NCBI RefSeq assembly: GCF_024124905.1
Contig: NZ_JAMXST010000007.1
Coordinates: 62,001-126,000, forward strand
Origin: Cellulosimicrobium cellulans
Lineage (GTDB): Bacteria > Actinomycetota > Actinomycetes > Actinomycetales > Cellulomonadaceae
Reading direction: 5' to 3'
Length of the DNA: 64,000 nt
Shown here one piece after another: positions 47,154 through 56,771 of the stretch (the first letter of the stretch is position 1; each line of letters opens with the position of its first letter). The position numbers and the translations under genes were made by a program. Below the pieces are notes generated by a model. It saw only the letters and a program-made list of their open reading frames with translations. It was not told the origin of the DNA and did not search any database.

Positions 47154-50100
47154 CCGACCACCAGCACCTGCGGCGACGGAGGGTGGTGGCGGGCACGTTG
47201 ACCGTGGCGCTCGCCGCACCGCTGTCCGTCGCCGCGGCCACCGCCGCGAGCGCGGCGCCCGACGGGTCGGGCCTCGTCATCAACGAGGCCTACCTGAGCG
47301 GCGGCAGCGCCAACGCCCCCTACACCCACAAGTTCGTCGAGCTGTACAACCCCACGCAGGCGGCGATCGACCTCTCCGGCATGTCGCTCCAGTACCGCTC
47401 GGCGACGGGGACGGGCGCCTTCACCGGCGTCACGCCGCTGACGGGGACGGTCGCGCCCGGGGGCTACTTCCTCGTGCAGGGCGGCTCCAACGGCTCGAAC
47501 GGTGCGGCCCTGCCGACGCCGGACGCGACCGGGGGCCTCAACCCGTCGGGCACGACGGGCACCCTCGCGCTCGTGCGCTCCACGTCGGCGGTCACGCTGC
47601 CCGCGGGGAACGCCGCGGGCGCCGCGAACGTCGTGGACCTCGTCGGGTACGGGACGTCGAACACGTTCGAGACCGCCGTGAGCCCCGCGCCGTCGGCCAA
47701 CAACGTGCCCGCGTCGATCAACCGGACCGGCTTCGCGGACACCGACGACAACAGCAAGGACTTCACGCTCTCCAGCACCGTCACCCCGCAGAACAGCGGC
47801 GACGACGGCGGCGGCCCCGGCCCCGAGCCGGGCGAGGTCGTCCCGATCGCGGAGATCCAGGGGACGGGCGCGGCGAGCCCGCTCGTCGGCCAGACCGTCA
47901 CGACGCGCGGCGTCGTCACCGCCACCTACCCCACCGGCGGCTACGACGGCTTCTACCTGCAGACCGAGGGCACGGGCGGCGACCTCGACGCGTCGCACAC
48001 GGCGTCGGACGCGATCTTCGTCTACTCCAAGGCCGGTGCCGCGGCCGTGCAGGTCGGCGACCACGTCGAGGTCACGGGCGCGGTGTCCGAGTACTTCACG
48101 CTGACCCAGATCACGCCCGCCGCGGGCGGCTGGACGGTCCTCGACGAGGCGGCCGAGGCGGTCAAGCCCGCGAACGTCGCGTTCCCCGCGACCGACGCGG
48201 CGCGCGAGGTGCTCGAGGGCATGCTCGTGCAGCCCGCGGGCGACTACGTCGTCGCGGACAACTACGACACGAACTTCTACGGCTCGTTCCTGCTCGCCGC
48301 GGGCACGGACCCGTTCGTCCAGCCGACGTCGGCCGGGCGCCCGGGCAGCGCGGAGGCCGCGGCCGCCGTCGCGGACCGCGCGGCGCGGGCCGTCGTGCTC
48401 GACGACGGGGCGACGACCAACTTCAACAACACGGCGAACAAGGGCATCCCGCTCCCGTACCTCACGGGCGGGGCGCCGGCGCGCGTCGGCGCGGGCGTGT
48501 CCTTCACGACGCCCGTCATCCTCGACTACCGGTTCGACGCGTGGACGTTCCAGCCGCTGACGCAGCTCACCGCCGGTGACGGCGGGAACGCCGCCACCGT
48601 GCAGCCGGCCACGTTCGCGAACACGCGCGAGGACGCCCCGGCCGAGGTCGGGGGCGACCTGTCGGTCGCGACGTTCAACGTGCTCAACTACTTCACGACG
48701 ACCGGCGACCAGCTCACGGGCTGCACCTACTACACGGACCGCGCCGGCAACCCCATCACGGTCAACCGTGGCTGCGACGCCCGGGGCGCCGCGAACGCGG
48801 AGAACCTCGAGCGCCAGGAGACCAAGATCGTCGCGGCGATCGACGCGCTCGACGCCGACGTCGTCGCGCTCATGGAGATCGAGAACTCGACGCCGTTCGG
48901 CAAGGACCGCGACCAGGCGCTCTCCGACCTCGTCGACGCGCTCAACGACGCCGCGGGCGCCGACGAGTGGGCGTTCGTGCCGTCGCCGGCCGCGCTGCCG
49001 GACGACGAGGACGTGATCCGGCTCGCGTACATCTACCAGGTGGACGCGGCCGAGCCGGTCGGGGAGTCTCGGATCCTGCTCGACGACGCGGCGTTCGTCA
49101 ACGCGCGCGAGCCGCTCGCGCAGGTGTTCCAGCCGGTCGGCGGGATCTCCGAGGGCGACGACGCCGCCAGCGACGACGTGCTCGTCGTCGCGAACCACTT
49201 CAAGTCGAAGGGCTCCGGCACGCCCGTGCTGCCCGGCGACGAGGACTCGGGCGACGGTCAGGGCTCGTTCAACGCGTCGCGCGTCGCGCAGGCGACGGCG
49301 CTCGTCGGCTTCGCCGAGGACGTCGCGGCGGACGCGGGCACGGACACGATCCTGCTCGCGGGCGACTTCAACTCGTACTCGCAGGAGGACCCGCTCGAGG
49401 TCCTCAAGGACGCGGGCTACACGGACCTCGGCGAGACGACCGGCGAGCACACGTACCTTTTCGACGGGTACGTCGGCTCGCTCGACCACGTGTTCGCCTC
49501 GGCTGGCGCGGCCAGCGCCGTCACCGGCACGGACGTGTGGAACATCAACTCGGTCGAGCCGATCGCCAACGAGTACAGCCGGTACAACTACAACGCGTCG
49601 ATCCTCTACGACACGACGCCGTTCCGGTCGTCCGACCACGACCCGGTGCTCGTCGGCCTCCAGCTCGGCGACGCCGCGCCGGGCACGACGCAGCTCGACC
49701 TGCTGGCGATCAACGACTTCCACGGTCGGGTCGACGCCAACACCGTGAAGTTCGCGGGCACGATCGAGCAGCTGCGCGCCGCGAACCCCGACGGGACGGC
49801 CTTCGTGTCGGCGGGCGACAACATCGGCGCGTCGCTGTTCGCGTCGGCGCTCCAGCAGGACCAGCCGACGATCGACGTGCTGAACGCGCTCGACCTCGCG
49901 GCCTCCGCCGTGGGCAACCACGAGTTCGACCAGGGCTTCGCGGACCTCACGGGCCGTGTCAGCGACGAGGCCGACTGGGCCTACCTGGGCGCGAACGTGT
50001 ACGACAAGGGCACGACGAACCCGGCGCTGCCGGAGTACCAGGTCGTCGAGATCGACGGGCTCGACGTCGGGTTCGTGGGCGTCGTGACGGAGGAGACCCC

Positions 50101-51910
50101 GACGCTCGTCACGCCGTCCGGCATCGCGGACCTCGACTTCGGGGACCCGGTCGAGGCGCTCAACCGCGTCACCGCCCAGCTCCAGGACGGCGACCCGGCG
50201 AACGGCGAGGCCGACGTGGTCGTGGGTCTCGTCCACGAGGGTGCGTCCGCGGGCACGCCCGACGGCGCGACGCTCGAGGAGGAGGTCGCCGCGGGCGGCG
50301 CCTTCGCGGACATCGTCAACGAGACCGACGCGCGGGTCGCGGCGATCTTCACGGGCCACACCCACAAGCAGTACGCGTGGGACGCGCCCGTCCCGGGCGT
50401 CCCGGGCAAGACCCGCCCGATCGTCCAGACCGGCAACTACGGCGAGTTCATCGGGCACGTCTCCCTCACCGTGGACACCACGACCCACGAGGTCACGGCG
50501 TACACGGCGCAGAACGTGGCCCGCACGACGACGGACGACGCGACGCTCGTCGCGACGTACCCGCGGGTCGCGGCGGTCAAGACGATCGTCGACGCGGCGC
50601 TCCAGCAGGCCGAGATCATCGGCGCGCAGCCGATCGGCGAGGTGACCGCGGACATCACGACCGCGTTCGCGGGCGGCTCGTACACGGGTCCCGGCGGGAC
50701 GTACGTGGGCCCCGGCCCGAACCCGACGTCCGGTCGTGACGACCGCGCGTCGGAGTCGACGCTCGGCAACCTCGTCGCCGACTCGCTCCTCGCGACGCTG
50801 TCCGACCCCGCGCGCGGCGGTGCAGACATCGGCGTCGTCAACCCGGGCGGGCTCCGCAGCGAGCTCTTCCACGACGGTGACGGCGTCATCACCTACGCCG
50901 AGGCCAACGCGGTGCTGCCGTTCGTCAACAACCTGTGGACCGTGACCCTCACGGGCGAGCAGGTCGTCGAGATGCTCGAGCAGCAGTGGCAGACGGACAA
51001 GGACGGCAACCGGCCGTCCCGTCCGTACCTCGCCCTGGGGCTCTCGGACAACGTGTCGTGGACGGCGAGCACCGCCGACCTGCTCGCGACGCCCGGGAGC
51101 AACGTCTCGTCCGTGACGATCAACGGCGAGCCGATCGACCTCGCGGGCGAGTACCGCGTGGCGACGTTCTCGTTCCTCGCCACCGGCGGCGACAACTTCC
51201 GGGTGTTCACCGAGGGCACGGACCCGCGCGACTCCGGTCTGGTCGACCGGGACGCGTGGATCGCCTACCTGAAGGACAGCTCGCCGGTGTCGCCGTCGTT
51301 CGACCGCTCGCGCGTGGTGGTGGACGAGCTGCCCGGCACGGTGACCGCAGGCGACGACGTGAGCGTGGCCCTCTCGCATCTCGACCTCACCTCGCTCGGC
51401 TCCCCGCTGAACACCTCGGTGGACGGCTACCTCGTCGCGGCGGACGCCACGTTCGACCCGGCGAACCCGGGCACCCCGGCGGGTACCGCCGCGGTGACGG
51501 GCGGGGCGGCCACGCTGACGGCGACGGTCCCGGCCGACGCCGCGGCGGGGGAGTACGACCTGTGGGTCGTCGCGTCGCCGAGCGGCACGACCGCCCGGAT
51601 CCCGGTCACGGTCGAGGCCGCGGCCCCGACCGTGGTGCTCGAGAACGTCGAGGCCTCTGCCCGCTGCATGGGGAAGTTCGTCCACGTCGCGGTCCGGGCG
51701 ACCAACGGCGAGGACGTCCCGGTCGAGGTCGTCGTCGAGACGCCCTACGGGTCCAAGCGGTTCCCGAACCTCCAGCCGGGCAAGAACGCGTACCAGTCGT
51801 TCAACACCCGGGCCACGTCGGTCGAGGGTGGGACGGTGACCTTCACCGCCACGCTGGACGGCGTGACGCAGGAGTACGAGGTCCCGTTCGAGGGCCAGAC
51901 CTGCGGCTGA
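47150..51910 (+). CDS. Secreted ExeM/NucH-type endonuclease fused to 5'-nucleotidase
   Basis: A 1586-residue exported protein. A twin-arginine-like N-terminus 'HLRRRRVVAGTLTVALAAPLSVAAATAASAAP' is followed by a lamin-tail domain ('LVINEAYLSGGSANAPYTHKFVELYNPT', about 40-180), an OB-like region, an endonuclease/exonuclease/phosphatase domain ('LSVATFNVLNYFTTTGDQLTGC', 'VVALMEIENSTPFG', 'ILLAGDFNSYSQEDPL', 'YNYNASILYDTTPFRSSDHDPVLVGL', about 505-845), then a UshA-like half: 'DLLAINDFHGRVDAN', 'GNHEFDQGF', 'IFTGHTHKQYAW' (metallophosphatase) and 'GNLVADSLLA', 'VNPGGLRSEL' (5'-nucleotidase C). A beta-rich C-terminal domain with two Cys ends the protein; no LPXTG anchor. It should degrade external DNA and release phosphate or nucleosides. 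Ribosome site AAGGAG. Confidence 0.92.
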   Translation: MTDHQHLRRRRVVAGTLTVALAAPLSVAAATAASAAPDGSGLVINEAYLSGGSANAPYTHKFVELYNPTQAAIDLSGMSLQYRSATGTGAFTGVTPLTGTVAPGGYFLVQGGSNGSNGAALPTPDATGGLNPSGTTGTLALVRSTSAVTLPAGNAAGAANVVDLVGYGTSNTFETAVSPAPSANNVPASINRTGFADTDDNSKDFTLSSTVTPQNSGDDGGGPGPEPGEVVPIAEIQGTGAASPLVGQTVTTRGVVTATYPTGGYDGFYLQTEGTGGDLDASHTASDAIFVYSKAGAAAVQVGDHVEVTGAVSEYFTLTQITPAAGGWTVLDEAAEAVKPANVAFPATDAAREVLEGMLVQPAGDYVVADNYDTNFYGSFLLAAGTDPFVQPTSAGRPGSAEAAAAVADRAARAVVLDDGATTNFNNTANKGIPLPYLTGGAPARVGAGVSFTTPVILDYRFDAWTFQPLTQLTAGDGGNAATVQPATFANTREDAPAEVGGDLSVATFNVLNYFTTTGDQLTGCTYYTDRAGNPITVNRGCDARGAANAENLERQETKIVAAIDALDADVVALMEIENSTPFGKDRDQALSDLVDALNDAAGADEWAFVPSPAALPDDEDVIRLAYIYQVDAAEPVGESRILLDDAAFVNAREPLAQVFQPVGGISEGDDAASDDVLVVANHFKSKGSGTPVLPGDEDSGDGQGSFNASRVAQATALVGFAEDVAADAGTDTILLAGDFNSYSQEDPLEVLKDAGYTDLGETTGEHTYLFDGYVGSLDHVFASAGAASAVTGTDVWNINSVEPIANEYSRYNYNASILYDTTPFRSSDHDPVLVGLQLGDAAPGTTQLDLLAINDFHGRVDANTVKFAGTIEQLRAANPDGTAFVSAGDNIGASLFASALQQDQPTIDVLNALDLAASAVGNHEFDQGFADLTGRVSDEADWAYLGANVYDKGTTNPALPEYQVVEIDGLDVGFVGVVTEETPTLVTPSGIADLDFGDPVEALNRVTAQLQDGDPANGEADVVVGLVHEGASAGTPDGATLEEEVAAGGAFADIVNETDARVAAIFTGHTHKQYAWDAPVPGVPGKTRPIVQTGNYGEFIGHVSLTVDTTTHEVTAYTAQNVARTTTDDATLVATYPRVAAVKTIVDAALQQAEIIGAQPIGEVTADITTAFAGGSYTGPGGTYVGPGPNPTSGRDDRASESTLGNLVADSLLATLSDPARGGADIGVVNPGGLRSELFHDGDGVITYAEANAVLPFVNNLWTVTLTGEQVVEMLEQQWQTDKDGNRPSRPYLALGLSDNVSWTASTADLLATPGSNVSSVTINGEPIDLAGEYRVATFSFLATGGDNFRVFTEGTDPRDSGLVDRDAWIAYLKDSSPVSPSFDRSRVVVDELPGTVTAGDDVSVALSHLDLTSLGSPLNTSVDGYLVAADATFDPANPGTPAGTAAVTGGAATLTATVPADAAAGEYDLWVVASPSGTTARIPVTVEAAAPTVVLENVEASARCMGKFVHVAVRATNGEDVPVEVVVETPYGSKRFPNLQPGKNAYQSFNTRATSVEGGTVTFTATLDGVTQEYEVPFEGQTCG

Positions 51911-52086
51911 CGGTTCGCTGACGCCGTGCGGCGCCGCCGACGAGGCGGCGCCGCGTCCCGCGACCCGGGTCCCGTCCGACGGGCCCGGGTCGCGGTGCGT
52001 CCGGGCCCGGCGGGCGAGACGCTCGAGCCCGCCCGCCCGTGCTCGGGCGCACGGGGCTCTCAGCAACCGCGGGTAGGGTCGTGGTC

Positions 52087-52572
52087 GTGAGCCCCGAGCA
52101 GTCCCCCGTGCCCGACGCCGACGCCCCCGACGGGTCGGCGGCACCCGACGCGGTGCGCGGCACAGCGCCCGACGTGGAGCCCGACGCAGCGCCGTCGGCG
52201 CCCCTCGCGTCCGCAGGTGCCGACGGCGCCGTGCCCGCGGGTGCGGCCGGGACGGGCCGCGCCGAGCGCGAGGCCGAGGCCGAGGACGCGACCGAGGCGG
52301 GGGACGAGGTCGAGATCGAGACCGTCGTGGATCCGGCGACGGTCCGCCGCGCGCCGCGCTACGGGGCGTTCTTCGCCGTCGGCGTGGTGCTGGGCACGGT
52401 GCTCGGCCTCGGGATCGGCGGCGCCTGGCTGCAGTCGCCGGCCGCCGCCCCGGTCTTCAAGCCGGGCGTCTACTTCACCGTCATCGTCGTCACGTGCGCC
52501 GCGCTCGGCGCGGCCGTCGCCGGCCTGTGGGCGGTCCTCGCGGACCGGCGGAGCCTGCGCGGGCGTCGCTGA
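52087..52572 (+). CDS. Two-helix hypothetical membrane protein
   Basis: A 161-residue protein: about 95 residues of acidic, Ala/Pro-rich sequence, then helices 'YGAFFAVGVVLGTVLGLGIGGAWL' and 'VYFTVIVVTCAALGAAVAGLWAVLA' and a basic end. A conserved type in actinobacteria but without assigned function as far as I can tell. The GTG at 52087 is selected because TAGGGT (52074-52079) ends seven bases upstream (leaderless); a GTG two codons earlier is too close to the box. Confidence 0.75.
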   Translation: MSPEQSPVPDADAPDGSAAPDAVRGTAPDVEPDAAPSAPLASAGADGAVPAGAAGTGRAEREAEAEDATEAGDEVEIETVVDPATVRRAPRYGAFFAVGVVLGTVLGLGIGGAWLQSPAAAPVFKPGVYFTVIVVTCAALGAAVAGLWAVLADRRSLRGRR

Positions 52573-52586
52573 GCGACCTCGCCGGA

Positions 52587-52609
52587 GCTGACGCCGGCTC
52601 GGCGTCAGC
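52587..52609. terminator. Bidirectional terminator hairpin
   Basis: GCTGACGCCG (52587-52596), loop GCT, CGGCGTCAGC (52600-52609): a perfect 10-bp stem between convergent genes, overlapping the stop codon of the minus-strand gene at 52605. Confidence 0.7.
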
Positions 52610-53927
52610 CGGGTCCGTCGTCGCCCACGTGCCAGCGCTCGCGCACCAGGGCGCGGTATCGCGCGGCCCTGGTCACACCGACCACCACGACGCACAGCGC
52701 CGCGAGGGTCGCGGCGGCCAGGGCCGCCGCCGTGGCGGCGACCGGCACCCCGTCGACCAGGAGCGCGACGCCGCCGCCCGCCAGACCGGCCAGGACGGAG
52801 GGCACGAGCATCCCGGAACCGGCCAGGAGCACGAGGGCGACCGTCGTGGACGCCGACCAGGGGGACAGGAGCTCCCGGACGACGTCGTCGGCGGGCGGCG
52901 CGGACGGCTCCGGGGAGCGCAGGAGGGCGAGCCCCGCACGGCGCTGGCGTCCCTGTCGTGACACCGGGAGCAGGAGCCACGTCGCGCCGAGGAGGAGCGT
53001 CGCCCCGACCAGCGTGCCGCCCACGCCGACGAGGACGTCGATCGACACCTCGCCCACCGGTCCGTAGTGCCGGTCCGGGCTGAACTTGCCCGGGTGCCGC
53101 ATCCACAGACCGATCAGGAACAGGACGAAGCCGACCATGCCGGCGCCGCCCAGCACGGCGGCGGCTCGGTCGTTCCGGCGCGCGACCCGCCCGTCGGGGC
53201 GCGCGGGGGCCGGCGGCCCGAGCGCTGCGCGCCGCCGCCGCTCGGCCTCCTCGGCGTAGCGGACCTCGTTCGGTCCCCACGTCGTCCGCACGACGTCCTG
53301 CCACGCGGACCAGCGCGCGCGCAGCCCGGGCAGGAGCAGCAGGCCGACCGCGGCCACCACCCCGACGACCGCGGAGACCGCGACGGTCGGCGTGCGCTCC
53401 GCGTCGTCACGGTCCATCGCGAAGAGCCCGACCGCCCCGGCGAGGAGCGCGAGCACGAGGTACGTCCAGGCGAGCCCGGTGAGCGCGCCCGCCGGGCTCG
53501 ACTCCGCCACGCGCTTGCGCACCGAGTGCGGCGGGACGTCGGTGCGGGCGCGGCCCTCGCCCAGCAGGGCGCGGGTGACCGCGAGCGTCGCCGCGGCGTG
53601 CACCGGCACGAAGACCGGCACGGCGACCGCGAGGGTCAGGATCCACCAGCCCGTCGTCGAGCGCAGGACCTCGTCGGCCTCGTACCGCACGTCGGGGACG
53701 AGCTCACCGCCGACGAGCGCGAGACCGAGGAGGACGAGGAAGCCGAGGACCGCGCCGACGAGGAACGCCCCGCCGCCCGCCGTGAGGGCATCGAGCCGGG
53801 CCGGGCCCGCGGCGGCGCGGACCTCCACGAACCGGTAGGCCGCTCGCTCGCGGCGGTGCCGTGGCCGGTCGTCGCGGCCCCGGTCGCCACGGCCTCGGGG
53901 GGAGCGGTCGACGCGGGAGGGAGGCAC
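52605..53927 (-). CDS. Multi-helix hypothetical membrane protein
   Basis: A 440-residue integral membrane protein with about eight predicted helices, for example 'GGGAFLVGAVLGFLVLLGLALVGGEL', 'WILTLAVAVPVFVPVHAAATLAV', 'AVLGGAGMVGFVLFLIGLWM'. A basic N-terminus and a cytoplasmic Arg/Glu-rich loop near residues 215-255 are visible. No family recognised. The GTG at 53925-53927 lies six bases after TATCCT (minus strand, 53939-53934), supporting a leaderless start. Probably unrelated to the sulfate genes upstream, which have their own promoter. Confidence 0.75.
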   Translation of the reverse strand: MPPSRVDRSPRGRGDRGRDDRPRHRRERAAYRFVEVRAAAGPARLDALTAGGGAFLVGAVLGFLVLLGLALVGGELVPDVRYEADEVLRSTTGWWILTLAVAVPVFVPVHAAATLAVTRALLGEGRARTDVPPHSVRKRVAESSPAGALTGLAWTYLVLALLAGAVGLFAMDRDDAERTPTVAVSAVVGVVAAVGLLLLPGLRARWSAWQDVVRTTWGPNEVRYAEEAERRRRAALGPPAPARPDGRVARRNDRAAAVLGGAGMVGFVLFLIGLWMRHPGKFSPDRHYGPVGEVSIDVLVGVGGTLVGATLLLGATWLLLPVSRQGRQRRAGLALLRSPEPSAPPADDVVRELLSPWSASTTVALVLLAGSGMLVPSVLAGLAGGGVALLVDGVPVAATAAALAAATLAALCVVVVGVTRAARYRALVRERWHVGDDGPG

Positions 53928-53987
53928 GCGGGCAGGATAGCGAGCGGTGTCCCGTGGTCGGGACAGCCCGGTCGCGGCGGTGCCGGG

Positions 53988-55019
53988 TCAGCCGGGGACC
54001 GGCGCGCCGACCGGCCGGGGAGCGGCGGACGTCGGCGCGCCCTCGGCCGGGGCGAGCCGCACGGCGACCCCCGGCGCGAGACCCAGCGTCCGGGCCTCCG
54101 CGCGGGTCACGACGACGGACACCACCTCGTCCGCGGTCGCCACCTCGGCACGCACCTCGAAGCCGACGCGCGTCGTGCGGGTCACGACGCCCGGCACGGG
54201 GCCGCCGGGGCGGGAGGGCGCGGCGTCGTCGGCGCTGCCGTCCGGCGTGCCGTTGCCCAGCACCTCGACGTGGACGTCGTGCGGGCGCACGAGGACGCCG
54301 CCGAGCCGGGTCACCGGCCCGAGGAAGCCCATGACGAAGTCGTTCGCGGGGCGGTCGTAGAGGTCGTCGGGCGTGCCGACCTGCTCGATGCGGCCCTCGT
54401 TGACGACGACGATCTCGTCCGCGACCTCCAGCGCCTCCTCCTGGTCGTGCGTGACGAACACCGTGGTCACGGGGATCTCGTCGTGCAGGCGGCGCAGCCA
54501 GTCGCGGAGCTCCTTGCGAACCTTGGCGTCGAGCGCGCCGAACGGCTCGTCGAGCAGCAGCACGCTCGGCCGGATCGCGAGGGCGCGCGCGAGCGCCATG
54601 CGCTGTCGCTGCCCGCCCGAGAGCTGCGAGGGCAGGCGGTGCGCGAAGCTCTCCAGGTGCACGAGGCGCAGGAGCTCGTCGACGCGCTCGGCGATCTCGG
54701 CCTTCGGGGTGCGGCGGATCTCGAGCCCGAACGCGACGTTCCGCGCGACGCTCAGGTGCTTGAACGCCGCGTAGTGCTGGAAGACGAAGCCCACGTTGCG
54801 TCGTCGGGCCGGGAGGTTCGTGGCGTCGCGACCCTCGATCTCGATCTCGCCGGAGTCGGGGACCTCGAGGCCGGCGACGACGCGCAGGAGCGTGGACTTG
54901 CCCCCGCCGCTCGGGCCGAGCAGCGCGGTGAGGCGACCGGTCGGCACGGAGACGGAGACGTCGTTGAGCGCGACGAAGTCGCCGAAGGTCTTGCGGACGT
55001 TGCGGATCTCGATGCTCAT
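53988..55019 (-). CDS. cysA: Sulfate/thiosulfate ABC transporter ATPase
   Basis: A 343-residue ATPase. '[50 protein letters not shown]' with Walker A, '[25 protein letters not shown]' (a CysA hallmark), signature '[15 protein letters not shown]', Walker B '[27 protein letters not shown]' and H-loop '[14 protein letters not shown]'. A C-terminal regulatory (TOBE-like) domain '[13 protein letters not shown]' follows. Overlaps cysW by 4 bp. Powers sulfate uptake with CysT and CysW. Confidence 0.95.
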   Translation of the reverse strand: MSIEIRNVRKTFGDFVALNDVSVSVPTGRLTALLGPSGGGKSTLLRVVAGLEVPDSGEIEIEGRDATNLPARRRNVGFVFQHYAAFKHLSVARNVAFGLEIRRTPKAEIAERVDELLRLVHLESFAHRLPSQLSGGQRQRMALARALAIRPSVLLLDEPFGALDAKVRKELRDWLRRLHDEIPVTTVFVTHDQEEALEVADEIVVVNEGRIEQVGTPDDLYDRPANDFVMGFLGPVTRLGGVLVRPHDVHVEVLGNGTPDGSADDAAPSRPGGPVPGVVTRTTRVGFEVRAEVATADEVVSVVVTRAEARTLGLAPGVAVRLAPAEGAPTSAAPRPVGAPVPG

Positions 55020-55876
55020 GCGTCGGCCTCCGTGGGGGCGGCGGTTCGGGGGGCGGTGCGGCGGGTGCGGGTGCCGGCGGCGTCGTCGGAACGGAGGAAG
55101 GTCACCGCGACGATGCACGCGACGGACACCGACGCGAGCAGGAAGGCGACCGCGTAGGCCGTGCCCTGCTCGAAGTCCTGGTAGCGCTGCTCGACGAGGA
55201 GCGTGGAGGTCTGGGTGCGGCCCTCGAAGTTGCCGGACACGACCTTGACGGCACCGAACTCGCCGAGCGCCCGGGCGAGCGTGAGCACGACGCCGTAGAC
55301 GACCGCCCACTTGATCGCGGGCAGGGTGATGCGCCGGAAGGTCTGGAACCAGCTCGCCCCGAGGCTCGTCGCGGCGAGCTCCTCGTCCGTGCCGAGCTCC
55401 GTGAGGACGGGTACGACCTCCCGGATGACGAGCGGGAGGCACACGAACGCCGTCGCGAGGACGATGCCCGGTGGCGCGAAGATGACCTGGAGCCCGGCGT
55501 CCTCGAGCGCTCCGCCGAACCAGCCGTTCTTGCCGTACACGAGGACGAGCGAGAGCCCGACGACGATGGGGGAGACCGACAGCGGGAGGTCGAGCAGGGC
55601 GTTGAGGAGGGCCTTGCCGGGGAAGTCGTACCGCACGATGAGCATCGAGATCCCGACGCCGAAGACCGTGTTGATCAGCACGACCTGCACCGCGACGGCG
55701 GCGGTGAGCTGGAGGGCGAAGACGACGGACGGGTCGGCGAGCGCGCGCTGGAACGTCTCGAGGCCGTCCGCGAACGCGCCCCGCACGACGAGGGAGACGG
55801 GCCACCCGACGAGCAGCACCAGGTAGACGACCACGACGGCGCGCAGCGTGCGCCGTACCCAGGGGGAGCTATCCAC
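55016..55876 (-). CDS. cysW: Sulfate ABC transporter permease CysW
   Basis: A 286-residue permease: '[41 protein letters not shown]' near the N-terminus, '[31 protein letters not shown]' and the EAA-loop region '[50 protein letters not shown]', all typical of CysW. An extra Arg/Ala-rich tail follows the last helix. Its start overlaps the cysT end by 8 bp. Confidence 0.95.
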   Translation of the reverse strand: MDSSPWVRRTLRAVVVVYLVLLVGWPVSLVVRGAFADGLETFQRALADPSVVFALQLTAAVAVQVVLINTVFGVGISMLIVRYDFPGKALLNALLDLPLSVSPIVVGLSLVLVYGKNGWFGGALEDAGLQVIFAPPGIVLATAFVCLPLVIREVVPVLTELGTDEELAATSLGASWFQTFRRITLPAIKWAVVYGVVLTLARALGEFGAVKVVSGNFEGRTQTSTLLVEQRYQDFEQGTAYAVAFLLASVSVACIVAVTFLRSDDAAGTRTRRTAPRTAAPTEADA

Positions 55877-56768
55877 GACGGGCCACCCTTCGCTGGAGGA
55901 GCTGGATCGTCGCGATGACGAGGAGGGACACGAGCAGGAGCACCGAGGCCACGGCCGCGGCCTGCTCGGGCTGGCCGTTCTCCAGGTAGGCCAGGATCCG
56001 CACGGAGCCGACCTCGGTGCGCATCGGCAGGTTGCCGGAGAGCAGCACGAGCGCGCCGTACTCGCTGATCGCGCGCGCGAACGACAGCGCCGCTCCCGCG
56101 GTGATCGCGGGCGCGAGCGCGGGGAGGACCACGCGGCGGAACGTCGTGGACCGTGTCGCGCCGAGGGACGCGGCGGCCTCCTCGACGTCGCGGTCGAGCT
56201 CGGCGAGCACGGGCTGCACGCTGCGGACCACGAAGGGCAGCGTGACGAAGAGGAACGCGAGGAAGACGGCGGCGCGCGTGTTCGCGACGTCGATCCCCAG
56301 CGGCCCCGACGGCCCGTACAGCGCGAGCAGCACGAGTCCGGCGACGATCGTGGGGAGCGCGAACGGGATGTCGATGAGCACCTCGAGGAGCCGCTTGCCG
56401 GGGAACCGGTCGCGCACGAGGACCCACGCGATCAGCGTGCCCATGACGACGTTGACGGCGGTCACGGCGAGCGCCTGCGTGACCGTGAGCGTGAGCGCCG
56501 CCGCCGTCTGCGGCTGGGTGATCGCGGCGACGAACGCGGGCCACCCGCCGGCGGACGTCTCGACGAGCACCGCGATCAGCGGCACGAGGGCGAGCGCCGA
56601 GAACCACACGAGCGCGACGCCGAGGCCGAGCCCCGAGGCCGCGGTCAGGCGGTAGGGGCCGTTGGGCGTCCGACGTGCCCGGCGGACCCGGGGCGGCCGG
56701 GACGCGGCCGGGGCCGGGCGGCGCTCGCGCGCCGCCCGGCCCGGTCGTTCAGCGAGGGTCGAGGCCAC
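55869..56768 (-). CDS. cysT: Sulfate ABC transporter permease CysT
   Basis: A 299-residue permease with an Arg/Ala/Pro-rich N-terminus, then 'GLGLGVALVWFSALALVPLIAVLV', 'FPGKRLLEVLIDIPFALPTIVAGLVLLALYG' and the coupling loop 'EAAASLGATRSTTFRRVVLPALAPAITAGAALSFARAISEYGALVLLSGN'. The SEYG-x-LVLLSGN motif is characteristic of CysT/CysU. Follows sbp by 3 bp and is translated with cysW. Confidence 0.95.
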   Translation of the reverse strand: MASTLAERPGRAARERRPAPAASRPPRVRRARRTPNGPYRLTAASGLGLGVALVWFSALALVPLIAVLVETSAGGWPAFVAAITQPQTAAALTLTVTQALAVTAVNVVMGTLIAWVLVRDRFPGKRLLEVLIDIPFALPTIVAGLVLLALYGPSGPLGIDVANTRAAVFLAFLFVTLPFVVRSVQPVLAELDRDVEEAAASLGATRSTTFRRVVLPALAPAITAGAALSFARAISEYGALVLLSGNLPMRTEVGSVRILAYLENGQPEQAAAVASVLLLVSLLVIATIQLLQRRVARRG

Positions 56769-56771
56769 GGG

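Noticed and set aside
46931-52144. A 1737-codon open frame on the minus strand opposite the nuclease/5'-nucleotidase gene
   Set aside because: It is the antisense shadow of a high-GC gene: Arg/Val/Asp-rich, no domains, while the plus strand encodes clear enzyme motifs.
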